This document shows, one piece after another, positions 42,981 to 52,367 of a DNA stretch of 64,000 nucleotides; the stretch's first letter is position 1; each line of letters starts with the position of its first letter. The translations under genes were made by a program, and so were the position numbers. The notes beneath the pieces are model-generated. The model did not search any database. It was not told the origin of the DNA and saw only the letters and a program-made list of their open reading frames with translations. The stretch comes from Isochrysis galbana (Eukaryota > Haptophyta > Isochrysidales > Isochrysidaceae), in the NCBI GenBank assembly GCA_018136815.1, contig CM030939.1:4767419-4831418 (forward strand). Direction: 5' to 3'.

Positions 42981-44703
42981 TTATGTTGAATTCACCGGCT
43001 CCTTCGGAGTTTGTGCCACTTCTGAGCCACCCCCTAAATTCTCAGTTGCCACCTCATGCGTGGATTTTTGTGCAGTCGAGATTTCATCTTGCGGCTCAAG
43101 CATTTGTTTGACAGATTCGACAGCTTCAGCAGGCGAATCAGCCGCTGCGGACGCACCATATTCCTGCACAAGCTTGGCCACTCGTTCCCGCTCATGTTGT
43201 ATGGCCATGCGGCGTGCGTCACTCTTAGCATTCGCCTCCGCCATGCGCGCCAGATAGCGATCTCCCGCGCGCGGACTGCCAACACGATGGCGTGCGCGAC
43301 GAGCAAGGAAGTCTTCCCATTCATCGATCGATCTACCTGCGAGCTTTGTCGCAAAAGTATAGGGCGACGAGCGGTAGATTCTTGTCAAGCCGAACTTTCC
43401 GTTCCTCTCCGATTCAACAAGAAAATCGTGCCGCAGAGTGAGGAGCTCGATAGAATAGTTGAAGATGCGCGGGAAGCGTTCGATTTCTCCCACTGTTCGC
43501 CCGAGCGGGCCGAGCAGTAGTTCAAGAGTCGGAGCGAGACGATTCTCGATTGGCATGGAGAGCAGTGATGGGTTATGGGTGATGAGAGATGCTACATCGG
43601 AGAAGCCCTTCTCGCCAAACCATTGTATCTAAGCAGTGAGCGTGGGTGGACGAACGCAGTGTGAGCGAGCCAGTGGGAGTGATGCATTGGAGTATATGAT
43701 ATGCGCGACATGAATAAGCCCGAAAAAGGTGCACAAGGGGAGTGCTCTTCGCTCAGTCGATGGATATCTTGAAGTGTTCCTCATTGGCAAGCCTTTGGAA
43801 CGCAACGGTTTGTGATCATCATTGCGAAAAAATCAGTGCAGCCGTGGCTGGATCCACGCGGTACATCTTCTCACCTTTGGTCGCATGTTCCCTTCGACAG
43901 AGTACGCCAAAAGATTCGGGTGACGTGTGATCACTCGCCCAAGCTTCTGCACGCCGATTTCCTGCAGGAATTCAATGCGTTGGCGCAGATAGTCTACGTT
44001 GAAGGCGATCGTGGGTATCTTGTTCATCACGCGCCCAATATCCAAACCATCAATGGATCTGTGAGAGTAGACGGATGATATTCACCCGAGGGGGGCAAAA
44101 GATGGTCTCGCCAGCCTGGCTGGGGTGCATGGTAGCAAAACGCTGCCTGAAGCCCAAGCAAAATGGCTTCTGGATTGGCCACCGCAGGCTGGAACATGCG
44201 GCGCACCGGAGGAGTTCAGTAGCCGGCCGCATCTGCGTCTCCAAATCGAGATTTACGATGCGTGGATAGCGCTCGATGAACTTGGCGATGTCTGTGACGC
44301 CGAGCGAGCCCAGTATCAAAACCTTGAGATGGAGGTCGTGTGTCAGGTTGCTGGTGAGCAGCGCAGGTGCATGCCTAACTGCGGCTCTAAGGTTGGTAAC
44401 ACCGAGTCCGAGGAGGTAATTGAGGCGAGAAGCAAGGGCCTCCGGCTCGGTGTGCAGCAGCTCCGGCCGAGCGCGCGCCGCCTTGGCGAGGTCCTTCACG
44501 CCAAGCGCCTCGAGGAACTTGAGCCGTCTCGCGAGGCTCGGCGGGTCTAGCGGTGCTGAGGGCGTGATGTGGTGGGTCTTAAGCAGGGATGCGAGTGAGT
44601 CGGCTGCCTGTTCTGCAGAGGTGGAGGCGGCCGCGCCGGTCGATAGGGCCCTCCTCGCGCCGGGCGCCGCGTGGAGCGCGGCGGTGAGCACGCGGCGGCG
44701 CAT
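42981..44703 (-). CDS. mTERF-domain protein, mitochondrial or plastid
   Basis: Three exons on the minus strand by GT-AG: 44703-44207, 44058-43875 and 43628-42981; about 442 residues. The first 25 residues (MRRRVLTAALHAAPGARRAL, then STG) look like a mitochondrial presequence. Repeated mTERF helical units follow: FLEALGVKDLAKAARARPELL, LLGLGVTNLRAAVRHAPALL, ILGSLGVTDIAKFIERYPRI, FLQEIGVQKLGRVITRHPNLL, FGEKGFSDVASLITHNPSLL and LLGPLGRTVGEIERFPRIF. Each is about 32-38 residues with the proline near the end of helix 2. Such proteins bind organelle nucleic acids and act in transcription termination, splicing or ribosome assembly. The C-terminal 90 residues are charged and non-repetitive. Its start faces the ABC1-kinase gene, 203 bases away. 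Confidence 0.9.
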
Positions 44704-44906
44704 CGCCCGCGAGAGGGGCGACAGTGCGCCCGTGTGCGCGCGCGGGGGGGGGGGAGGGGGAGGGGGGGGGGGAGGGATACCGGGAGGGGAGGGATGCGTC
44801 GGCTCCGCGTCTCGCCGTCTCCCTAGACTATAATAGCTAGTAAGAAAGTAAGAATCAGGGATAAGCGACAAGCGGGAAGACCTGCTCCACTGCTCGCGGG
44901 TAGGCG
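44704..44906. promoter_or_regulatory. Shared spacer between divergent mTERF and ABC1-kinase genes
   Basis: 203 bases between two start codons facing away from each other. It contains long G runs (44746-44773) and an AT-rich patch ACTATAATAGCTAG near 44825. It probably serves as a bidirectional promoter; no defined motif can be claimed. Confidence 0.45.
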
Positions 44907-46661
44907 ATGGTCTCATCGGCCGCCGAGAGGCGGCGGGGCGCAGGGCACACTCTCGCGCAGCCGCTACGTGATACGCGGCGCAATCTGCACTTCTTCGCGC
45001 GCGCCGGCTACATCTTCTGCTCGTACAAGAGCTTCGCGCTGCGTACCCACCTTCTCTCGCGGCTGAGGGGGGACCAAGTGGAGGCAGCCTGGGCGGCGCA
45101 GCACGAGTGGGGGGGCGCCCAGCTCTACGCGATAGCCATCGATCTGCAAGGCTTCCACCTGAAGGGCGCACAGTGGCTGAGCGCGCGCCCAGATATCTGC
45201 CCACCCGAGTGGATTGCCGTGCTCTCGAGGCTTCAGGACCGGTGCCCGCCACTCCGTCGGACAGAGGTTGAGACAGTGCTGCGCGCTGAGCTCGGACTCT
45301 CAATCGATGAGGCGTTCGCGCGATTCGATGATACACCGATTGGGGCGGCCTCCATTGCTCAAGTTCATCGCGCATGGCTCCACCCGACGCGTCGATGGTG
45401 TGGGCTATGGCGGTCGTGCCGACCAGTCGCAGTGAAGGTGCAACGCCCTCGTGCCGAGTACCTCATGATGCGTGACCTTCGCAACATTCGCGCTTTTTTC
45501 TCGTTACCTTTTGTGCGCTCCTCGCTCGCTTGGGATCCAATGGTGATCTTGGATCAAGTAGACTCCGAGATGGAGCACGAATTTGACTTCATCGGCGAGG
45601 CGAGGGCGATGGACGCCGTCTCGGAGGTGCTCCGTCGACCACCTCCTGGTCGGTTTCGGTGGCTGCGAGAAGCAGCGTTCTACCGACCACCGGTCCAGGT
45701 TCCACACTCTGTGTCAGGCATGGTGACTAAACGTGTCTTGGTGATGGACTTCTTGCCCGGAATGCAGCTATCGCGCCTTGTACGTGAGGTTGGCGCTGCA
45801 AGAGCAGTCGACGCTGCCCAAGCTGCGGTACATGTCTTGGACAACCCTTCAGCTCCACAAGCCCTGAGCCAGCCTACAGTGGGCGACATATTTGGGCGCC
45901 TTAGGCGCACACGGGCTCGGTCGTCAACTAGACACACTAATACAGGCGTAGGAACCTTTATTACTGAGGAATCTGCATCTTCCGCAACCACATCTAGTCG
46001 TTCGCTAACTCGGGGACAGCGTGCTGCTTCTCGAAGGCTGTTGCGAGCACTTGCGGAGGCATACGGCCGTATGCTGTTTGAGGATGGCTTCGAAGGCGTG
46101 CATGCTGACCCACATCCAGGAAACATCGTTATTCGTCCTGGTCTACGCGGCTTCAGGGTTGGGCTGGTTGACTTTGGCCAGACTAAGTCCTACGATCTTT
46201 CGATGCGCTTGCGTCTAGCGAGAATGGTCGAGGCGCTTTGCGCTGCTGGCGGCGCTGCCGGTCGCGCTTCATCCGAGGATGTCGTGGCTGCTTTCCAAGG
46301 GCTTGGTATTCGCTGGAATTCCAGCAGACCGCTCGCTGAACAGCGTGCCGCAGTAGCGGCCACAGCGACAGAGTGGTACGACACGAGCCCTCTTCCGCAG
46401 CCCTTTTCGCAAGATCCGACCTCGCCCAACTACCCTGTGCTTGCACTCGGGCGAATTACGGCCTTCCCGGTGGAGATCCTATACTTCGTGCGGGCCATTC
46501 AGTACCTGCGTGCCATGGGCGGCTACATGGGCGTCGAGTGGTCATTGGTGGAGGTATGGCGTCCACACGCACGTCGTCTCATCAGAAGGCATGGGAAGAA
46601 CCCGAACGCATGGGAGTATAACTTGCGCGGCATTGACCTGCCGCAGCCGAACCTGTCGTGA
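44907..46661 (+). CDS. ABC1/ADCK/UbiB-family atypical kinase
   Basis: Single-exon, 584 residues. Family members are atypical kinase-like ATPases of mitochondria and plastids, linked to ubiquinone or prenyl-lipid metabolism. Seen: a KGAQWLSARPD block near residue 86, where most members have KxGQ; the Ala-rich loop GAASIAQVHRA near 146; the nucleotide-binding Lys in VAVKVQRP near 175; the ExD-type region EMEHEFDFIGEARAM; a catalytic-loop equivalent HADPHPGNI near 397; and the DFG-equivalent VDFGQTK near 422. A roughly 60-residue Ser/Thr/Arg-rich insert sits at about 325-375. The N terminus is Arg-rich with no clear presequence. The KGAQ variation deserves a check, since Gly in KxGQ lies over the nucleotide pocket. 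Confidence 0.9.
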   Translation: MVSSAAERRRGAGHTLAQPLRDTRRNLHFFARAGYIFCSYKSFALRTHLLSRLRGDQVEAAWAAQHEWGGAQLYAIAIDLQGFHLKGAQWLSARPDICPPEWIAVLSRLQDRCPPLRRTEVETVLRAELGLSIDEAFARFDDTPIGAASIAQVHRAWLHPTRRWCGLWRSCRPVAVKVQRPRAEYLMMRDLRNIRAFFSLPFVRSSLAWDPMVILDQVDSEMEHEFDFIGEARAMDAVSEVLRRPPPGRFRWLREAAFYRPPVQVPHSVSGMVTKRVLVMDFLPGMQLSRLVREVGAARAVDAAQAAVHVLDNPSAPQALSQPTVGDIFGRLRRTRARSSTRHTNTGVGTFITEESASSATTSSRSLTRGQRAASRRLLRALAEAYGRMLFEDGFEGVHADPHPGNIVIRPGLRGFRVGLVDFGQTKSYDLSMRLRLARMVEALCAAGGAAGRASSEDVVAAFQGLGIRWNSSRPLAEQRAAVAATATEWYDTSPLPQPFSQDPTSPNYPVLALGRITAFPVEILYFVRAIQYLRAMGGYMGVEWSLVEVWRPHARRLIRRHGKNPNAWEYNLRGIDLPQPNLS

Positions 46662-47575
46662 GTCAATATTGCCATCCGAGTGATACCATCACGATAGTGC
46701 AGTCATCGATTCGGCAGCGATGCACTGTCAAGGGGCCTGCGTTCTACAACGCGTTGCTCGCCGCGTTTGGCCACATCGCTCGTACTTACAAGCGCTTCCT
46801 AAGTGAGGTAGTAGTTCAGCAAAACAAGCGTGATAGGAGATACAGCCGGAAGGTGCTTAGTTTCAAGTGGCGTTTTCAAGCAGCAAATGCATCAAGTATC
46901 TCTGTGTGTGGCGGGGTTTCAACCTGTTGTTATAATAGGGGTCAATGGGGGCGCCTCGCGCCCCCGTCACCGAGCACTAACATCCATTCGGTGTTGTCTT
47001 CCTTCCCATCTGAAAGTTCGTAGGCATGCGAATATGCTCGTGTAAGTGTAAGGTGGAGCCTAGCATTTTCCGGTTGATAAGATCGTTTCGATATTTGCTG
47101 CCCCTCTTGCGGAAAAAATTACGGAGGATCGACTTGAGAGGCTAAGCCGGCTTGCAAGGTGCAAGGTGGTGCCAAATGGAGGCAAAAGACCTACATCCTC
47201 CCTAGAGCGCAGATTGCGCGCCTGAACGCGACAAGTAAGGTGCGAGCAGGTGAGCGCGGTAGTCCTGCGCCACCGGTATTGGGTATTGGTATTGGTGGCT
47301 CGCGCCCTCGGTAAGAATATTTTAAAGTTTGATAAAGTTAGTTGAGATGGGAAAAGGAAGGGAGGACGAAGGGCGCGGCTGCGAGGTAGAACGCAGGGCC
47401 GCGCGTGTGGCGTGACTATTAAGACGTTTTTCTTTATATGAACGCCCACATTCATTACCGTGGGTACCGTAGTGGAGAGAAACAATAACACCTTGGCTGC
47501 GAAGTCCGCTATGGTGCTGCTCGGCTTAATCCATTTTCCAAGGATCCCCATCCCAACCTGCCTGTATTTGGCGAT
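46662..47575. other. No gene recognised between convergent genes
   Basis: Contains GGGGTCAATGGGGGCGCCTCGC (46938), a GC-rich phrase also at 39892, and AT-rich stretches. It should hold the 3' UTRs of the flanking convergent genes. Confidence 0.4.
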
Positions 47576-48985
47576 TCAGCGGGCGCCCGGCGTTACGAAA
47601 CCATCCTCCGGCACGGGAGCATCGATCAAGTGCGCTACTTGCTCAACCATGCGCGTCATAGCTGCAGCAAGTTCATCGACTCCTCTAGCCTCATGAACCG
47701 ACACGTGCAAGGCCCCATTCGGTACATCTTCGGGCGTGATCCCCTCTGCCAAAGGCAGGTCCGCTTTCGAACGCACGTCGAGCCACGGACGCTCCGGAAA
47801 GGCTGCGCGTATCTGCTCGCGCACTTTGAGTTGCAAGCGCGCAGCTGACTGCTCCCCACAAGTGCCCGATAAGTCCATCACAAAGACTATGGCGGAAGGG
47901 AGAAGTTCCACAGCGGCGAGTGTGAGGCCCTCCATAGAATTACGGTCCGCGTCCGCGCGGTACAGCACGCCGGGCGTGTCCATTAGCTGGTAGCGCCCTG
48001 GTGTGCCAAACTTGCCCACATGCCCAATCTTGAGACCTCGCGTCGTGAACGGATAGTCATTGATCTCCGGCGTTCCGGACGACGTTGCGGTTACGATGGA
48101 CGACTTCCCAACGTTGGGCATCCCGACCAGCACCGCCACCGGCGCGCCCACCTCCACCTTTGGCAAACGCCGAAGCGTCTGCGCCGTGGAGATGAGATGG
48201 AGTAATGCCTCCTGCTTCTCGTCAAATGCCGCCTCGACTGCTTGCAGACCAGCATCAAGCGCCTGCTCAGCTTCCTCACGAGAGGTCGAGTTGGCGGCAG
48301 TAGCGACGCCTTCCTTACCGACTCGCACAACTGCCCTGCGCAATTCGTCATACTGCGCGATGACGGCGGCGAGTGGCAAGCCGCCTTTGCTCACCAACGA
48401 GTCAAGGGTCAACTCAGCCAATGCTGACTCGAAGGGCGACAGCCGGCGCATGTGGGAGCGGAAGTACTGCAGCTGCTCCTTGAGCGGTACTGAAAGGCCG
48501 GCAGAAAAGGCCTCGATCTTTCTAGCTGCGTCCTTGGCCGCTTTTTTCTTAAGGTTGCCCTTGATGGGGCTCGGCGGCACATCTGCCATCGCTTTTTTCG
48601 CCTGCTTCAGGAGCCGTGCAGGCCCACGGAAGTCGGGCAGATCGGAGAGCCTCGTCGGCCCGGAGGTCGCGGGCTCTTCCTGAGAGGAGCGGCCGGCGGT
48701 GGAAGTCCTGCCACTCGAAGTTACACTCGTCGAGGCGGCGCGTGTCGCTTTGGCTGCCTCTCTCCTCGCACGGCCCCTCTCCCTCGCCTGTTGGCTGATG
48801 GCGGCTGGCGCCACCTCGCGCCCTGCTGGCCTTCGCTTGGCGGCGGCGGTGAGGAGCGAGGTGCGCGTGGCGTGGGCCGGCGTGATGGCCTGTCGCGCTA
48901 GCCGGTGCGCCGGCACACGCAGCGCGATCGCCGCCGAGGGTACGCTGAGCACGAGGCCGAGCAGCGCGGCGCCTCGTCGCCGCAT
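47576..48985 (-). CDS. NOG1/OBG-type GTPase with organelle-targeting leader
   Basis: Single exon, 469 residues. The leader starts with a hydrophobic signal-like stretch (ALLGLVLSVPSAAIA) and goes on as a Ser/Arg/Ala-rich, acid-poor region to about residue 100, the bipartite layout of proteins sent to secondary plastids. Next comes a helical block resembling the N-terminal NOG1 bundle (residues 130-280), then a GTPase domain: P-loop GMPNVGKSS near 286, switch-region YPFTTRGLKIG, DTPG near 335, and G4-like RSKAD near 405 in place of NKxD. NOG1 and OBG proteins assist large ribosomal subunit assembly. It is likely a plastid or mitochondrial ribosome-assembly GTPase. The kept YPFTTRG argues for the NOG1 side. 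Confidence 0.85.
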   Translation of the reverse strand: MRRRGAALLGLVLSVPSAAIALRVPAHRLARQAITPAHATRTSLLTAAAKRRPAGREVAPAAISQQARERGRARREAAKATRAASTSVTSSGRTSTAGRSSQEEPATSGPTRLSDLPDFRGPARLLKQAKKAMADVPPSPIKGNLKKKAAKDAARKIEAFSAGLSVPLKEQLQYFRSHMRRLSPFESALAELTLDSLVSKGGLPLAAVIAQYDELRRAVVRVGKEGVATAANSTSREEAEQALDAGLQAVEAAFDEKQEALLHLISTAQTLRRLPKVEVGAPVAVLVGMPNVGKSSIVTATSSGTPEINDYPFTTRGLKIGHVGKFGTPGRYQLMDTPGVLYRADADRNSMEGLTLAAVELLPSAIVFVMDLSGTCGEQSAARLQLKVREQIRAAFPERPWLDVRSKADLPLAEGITPEDVPNGALHVSVHEARGVDELAAAMTRMVEQVAHLIDAPVPEDGFVTPGAR

Positions 48986-49602
48986 GCCGCGCGGGCGGAG
49001 GGGACGGGGAGGGGGAGGGGAAAAGAAGGCGAAACAGTGCCACGGAGTACTTTATTCAGTAGATTCACATGTAAATACGGGAATATATCTGTGCGACGTC
49101 CGTCCGTCCCAAACCCAAACCCAAACCTTTCTGTCTGACGGAGTTTTGTAGTAACTTGTGTCTTGAGTCGCCAGTAAGTCGGTGACCCACGATCTCGGTG
49201 TCTCGGTGTCTCGCCACTGCGTCCCTAGCCCTAGTGCTCTAGCTCATACACCATACACCATCGTCCGCCGGCGAAAGGTGGATTGTGTGCTGGTCAATGG
49301 TCAATGGTTAGATCTAGATCCTTTGCGATGGCGCCTAACTCTAACTCTCCCAGGGCATTCAAACATTGCGCCGGCATTTCCTCGTTGGCTGCTACAACCA
49401 TCTCCTCATGCGCATCGTCGCACTCCATGCTGCATATCCCTTCGAGTGGCGTGTGCTTGATGCAGCTCCCCGTGCAGCTGCCTTACAAGAAGCAAGAAGC
49501 ATCCACAAGATCCAAGGCCTGCTGCGCGATCTCCTCGCACTGCTGGGCACTGCGCATCTTTAGAAGCATGAAGCTAAAATACTGCGGTGCAGGAGCACAA
49601 CT
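48986..49602. other. No gene recognised
   Basis: Upstream region of the GTPase gene, then short unsupported ORFs. Confidence 0.4.
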
Positions 49603-49845
49603 CCCGGGCTCTGCCAGGGTTTCTGCAGGGCCTCCGGAGACATCTTCACCCGCGCCTTCACCTGCGTTCTGCGTGCAGCATCAGCATCGGCCAGTAATAA
49701 AAAATTCGGCCAGTAATAAAAAATTTCCAACTGGGAAGATGCGCACCTGCACTGAGCCGCTGGCCGATGCCGCACGCAGAACGCAGGTGAAGGCGCGGGT
49801 GAAGATGTCCCCGCAGGCCCTGCAGAGACCCCGGCAGAGCCCGGG
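49603..49845. repeat. 80-base imperfect inverted repeat
   Basis: Arms at 49603-49682 and 49766-49845 are reverse complements with about six mismatches; the loop is 83 bases and contains a duplicated GGCCAGTAATAAAAAATT phrase. The arms read CCCGGGCTCTGCCAGGGTTT inward. A transcript would fold into a long hairpin. A MITE or a hairpin-RNA source are possible readings. No target-site duplication identified. Confidence 0.8.
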
Positions 49846-49896
49846 GGCGGGCGGGCGGGTCATCTGAGCGCCCCGGCTTGCATTCATGGTCATGTC

Positions 49897-50611
49897 TTGG
49901 GCCTAGGCTCCTTCAGACGGCGAAGGGGTAGCGTTGCGCACTCCCGGGGTTGCTGGAGTCCTGCAGCGACAAAAACTGCGAAGATGCTGCTGAGACCGCA
50001 GAGGTCGCCAGTCGAGCGCCCGAAGTCAGTGGTGTCGCAGATTTGGCAACCAGTGGTGAGTCAGGCGCTCTCCGGCTGGGCTCCTTCCGAAGGCGAACGA
50101 AGGCTTAGCGTCACGCATTCCCAGTGTTGCGGAAGTGCTGCAGCTTGCGAGAGTGCTGCAGCGACGAACGGCCCGGATGCTACCGGGGCAGCAGAGGTGG
50201 CCCTTTGCACGCCCGACTTCAGCAGTGGCGCAGAAACGCCGCTGATGAACGGGGAGGGCGGAATGCGCATAGCGGACGCCGATCGATCGAGACGCCTGCA
50301 CGAGCGGTGGCATGGATGCATCTGCTGCTGCAGGTGTGCCAACGCCTGCGTCGAGCTGCAGTGGCAGCGGGACACTGCTCTCGCTGCCCCTCAAGCTTAC
50401 TGACCGCTGCTTTGCGGGGCAGACGAAGTCAGCGGGTGCTTGGATGCTGGGCATGCTGCAAGCAGTTGGCATCCAGAGCCCTCGTGAGTCGCAAGCTAAC
50501 TTCACCTGGGCAAAGGTGGTGCAAGTTATCGACGACGAGGACGTTGAGGCCGCGTTCCCATGCGAAGAGAAGGCTCTGTCTTCTCTAGAGTTCGTGGTGA
50601 AGCCCTTCTGA
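49897..50611 (+). other. Unassigned ORFs, no gene recognised
   Basis: Frames of 168 codons (49897-50403) and 99 codons (50312-50611) overlap. A phrase GGCTCCTTC...GGCGAA...TTAGCGT...CGCA.TCCC near 49907 recurs in altered form near 50078, as a local duplication. The second frame ends (VEAAFPCEEKALSSLEFVVK) just before the repeat at 50612. No family match is apparent. Confidence 0.3.
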
Positions 50612-50706
50612 GGTGTCGTTCCGTCAATTGTGGGACATGAGTCGAATTGAGCGATCGAATGTCCACAATTGTATACAGAGCGTTATTTTAAAATTAAATG
50701 TAGACT
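50612..50706 (+). repeat. Dispersed 95-bp AT-rich repeat, copy A
   Basis: Starts AGGTGTCGTTCCGTCAATTG and ends AAAATTAAATGTA. The reverse complement lies at 61990-62083 with only a few differences, and a diverged copy lies at 31278-31360. It may be a terminal sequence of a transposon family. Confidence 0.8.
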
Positions 50707-50734
50707 AGCGTAACATTCCCTGCTTTCCTGCGAC

Positions 50735-51095
50735 GCGTGTCTCCCCCCCGGAGGGCGCCGTGTCGGCGCTTTTCGATTGTGATTACTTGTAATTATGGGC
50801 ACGGCGCGATGTGCATCGGCCCCCCCGCGGGGGCGCCGTGCGTGCGCATGCCAACTTTTCCCCCTAAAGCCCACATTCACGTAAAGTAGCCATATAAGAG
50901 ATGTTTCGTTGCGCAGCACGTGTGATGACTTGCAATCATTGTGCACGCCGTGCATGGATGGGCACGGCGCGATGTGCATCGGCCCCCCCCCGCGGGGGCG
51001 CCGTGCGTGCGCATGCCAACTTTTCCCCCTAAGGCCCACATTCACGTAAAGTAGCCATATAAGAGATGTTTCGTTGCGCAGCACATGTAAGAAAA
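50735..51095 (-). repeat. Two inverted copies of the 150-bp repeat of 8821-9312
   Basis: On the minus strand, GTGGGCCTTAGGGGGAAAAG, GCGCACGCACGGCGCC and AATCATTGCAAG-type phrases recur twice, spaced about 160 bases. The G-run cores are longer than in the other cluster. Confidence 0.75.
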
Positions 51096-51339
51096 AGACG
51101 AAGAAAATGAAAACTCAGCCCGCGTAGCTGGGGGTGTTTGGGAGTTGGGGGGGGACCGACGCTGCGCTGGAAGCCTCCCCGTGCCCCTCCCACGCCGCCA
51201 CCTACGACGCAATCCTCGACTTCCTGCTCGCCGACGCCGCTGCTCCTTTCCTCTCCACCAGCCATCCCTCCCTCGACGCGGCACGCTCCCGCCTCCTCGC
51301 CGCCTCCGCCGGCCTCCGCCCCCCGCCCACCTACTCTCC

Positions 51340-51580
51340 GCCCCCCCCCCCCCGCCGAGCTCTTCTGTCTCAAGGCAACCCAGGACATCGTCGCGCCCGT
51401 CATTTCATGCGCCGGTACCACTCCCTCCTCCAGCGCGTCGCCGCCGGCGAAGTGGCGCTTCGCCACGTCGCGTCCGAGCACATGGCGGCGGACTTCCTCA
51501 CGAAGTGGTTGCCCAAGCGCAAGGCGGACGCCTGCGTCCGCTACGCGACGAATTCTTGGGCGCACGTCGCCGCCGCCTGA
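51340..51580 (+). pseudogene. Ty1/copia polyprotein fragment (RNase H C terminus)
   Basis: The end of the frame reads RALLSQGNPGHRRARHFMRR, then YHSLLQRV, AAGEVALRHVASEHMAADFLTKWLP. This matches the last part of copia-type RNase H, where K-HI-RYHF, V-HV-T--Q-AD-LTK and the stop follow. No RT or integrase remains upstream: preceding sequence is Pro-rich. A dead fragment. Confidence 0.72.
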
Positions 51581-52285
51581 GCCGCTGCACGCCCACCCCC
51601 CTTTCTTTTCTCCCCGCCTTCTGCAATGCGCTCGCCCCGGTTCCCGCTTCTCGCATTGGGGGGGGTGTTGCGGGTAGGGGGGGTTGCCCGTTCCCCCTCG
51701 CACGTCCCCGTTCATTAGGTCCCCTTCGCGTGACCCCCTCCTCGCCGCCTCGCCCCGGTTCCCCCTCTTTGCATCGCGTTCCTTCTCCCGCCATCGGGCT
51801 TTCCCCCGCGTCCCCCTTTCGTTCTTTGTTGTCACGCTCCGACGCCCTTTTCCCGCGTCGGCCCACTGGGCCCGCCCCCTCTCTCTCTCCCCTTCCCCGT
51901 TCTCTCCCCGAGTGCCTCCTTGAGTTTCCGGCCCCGTTTCATCCCTCTCTCTTCCCGCGTCTTTTCCCTTCCTGGTGTTTACTTTTCCCGTGAGTGTCCC
52001 CCCCCCTTTCGTTCTTTCGTCTCGCGATCAGCGCCACCGCTCGAGCGCTCCTGTCCCCTTCTCGTCTGCCTGTGCTCTCCGTGCTCGTCACGCCCGTCCT
52101 CATGCTGCCCGAGGCCGAACCCTCGGTCTCGCCCTCGGCCGCACGTGCCCTCCCCGATCGTGTCTCTCCGTCTCCTGTGCCCCCTCCCATTTGTACCTCA
52201 CATGTTAATGTCATGCACAGCCCTTCCACACCAACATGCACAGCAGCCACAGCCCCTCACCACTCATCACACACACACACGGTAT
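51581..52285. other. Low-complexity C/T-rich DNA, no gene recognised
   Basis: Strand-biased pyrimidine-rich sequence with many overlapping but unconvincing ORFs, ending in a short (CA)n run and the repeat at 52286. Confidence 0.45.
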
Positions 52286-52332
52286 AGTCCCAAAGCCACG
52301 TGCGAGGCGTGAATATTATAAGGTTTTTTTGG
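52286..52332 (+). repeat. Short repeat shared with 42474-42527
   Basis: AGTCCCAAAGCCACGTGCGA then GGCGTGAATATTATAAGGTT. It sits just beyond the stop codon of the minus-strand gene at 52368. Confidence 0.55.
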
Positions 52333-52367
52333 AAAGCCCGGGCGACAATGGATTCGCGCCGTTATCT

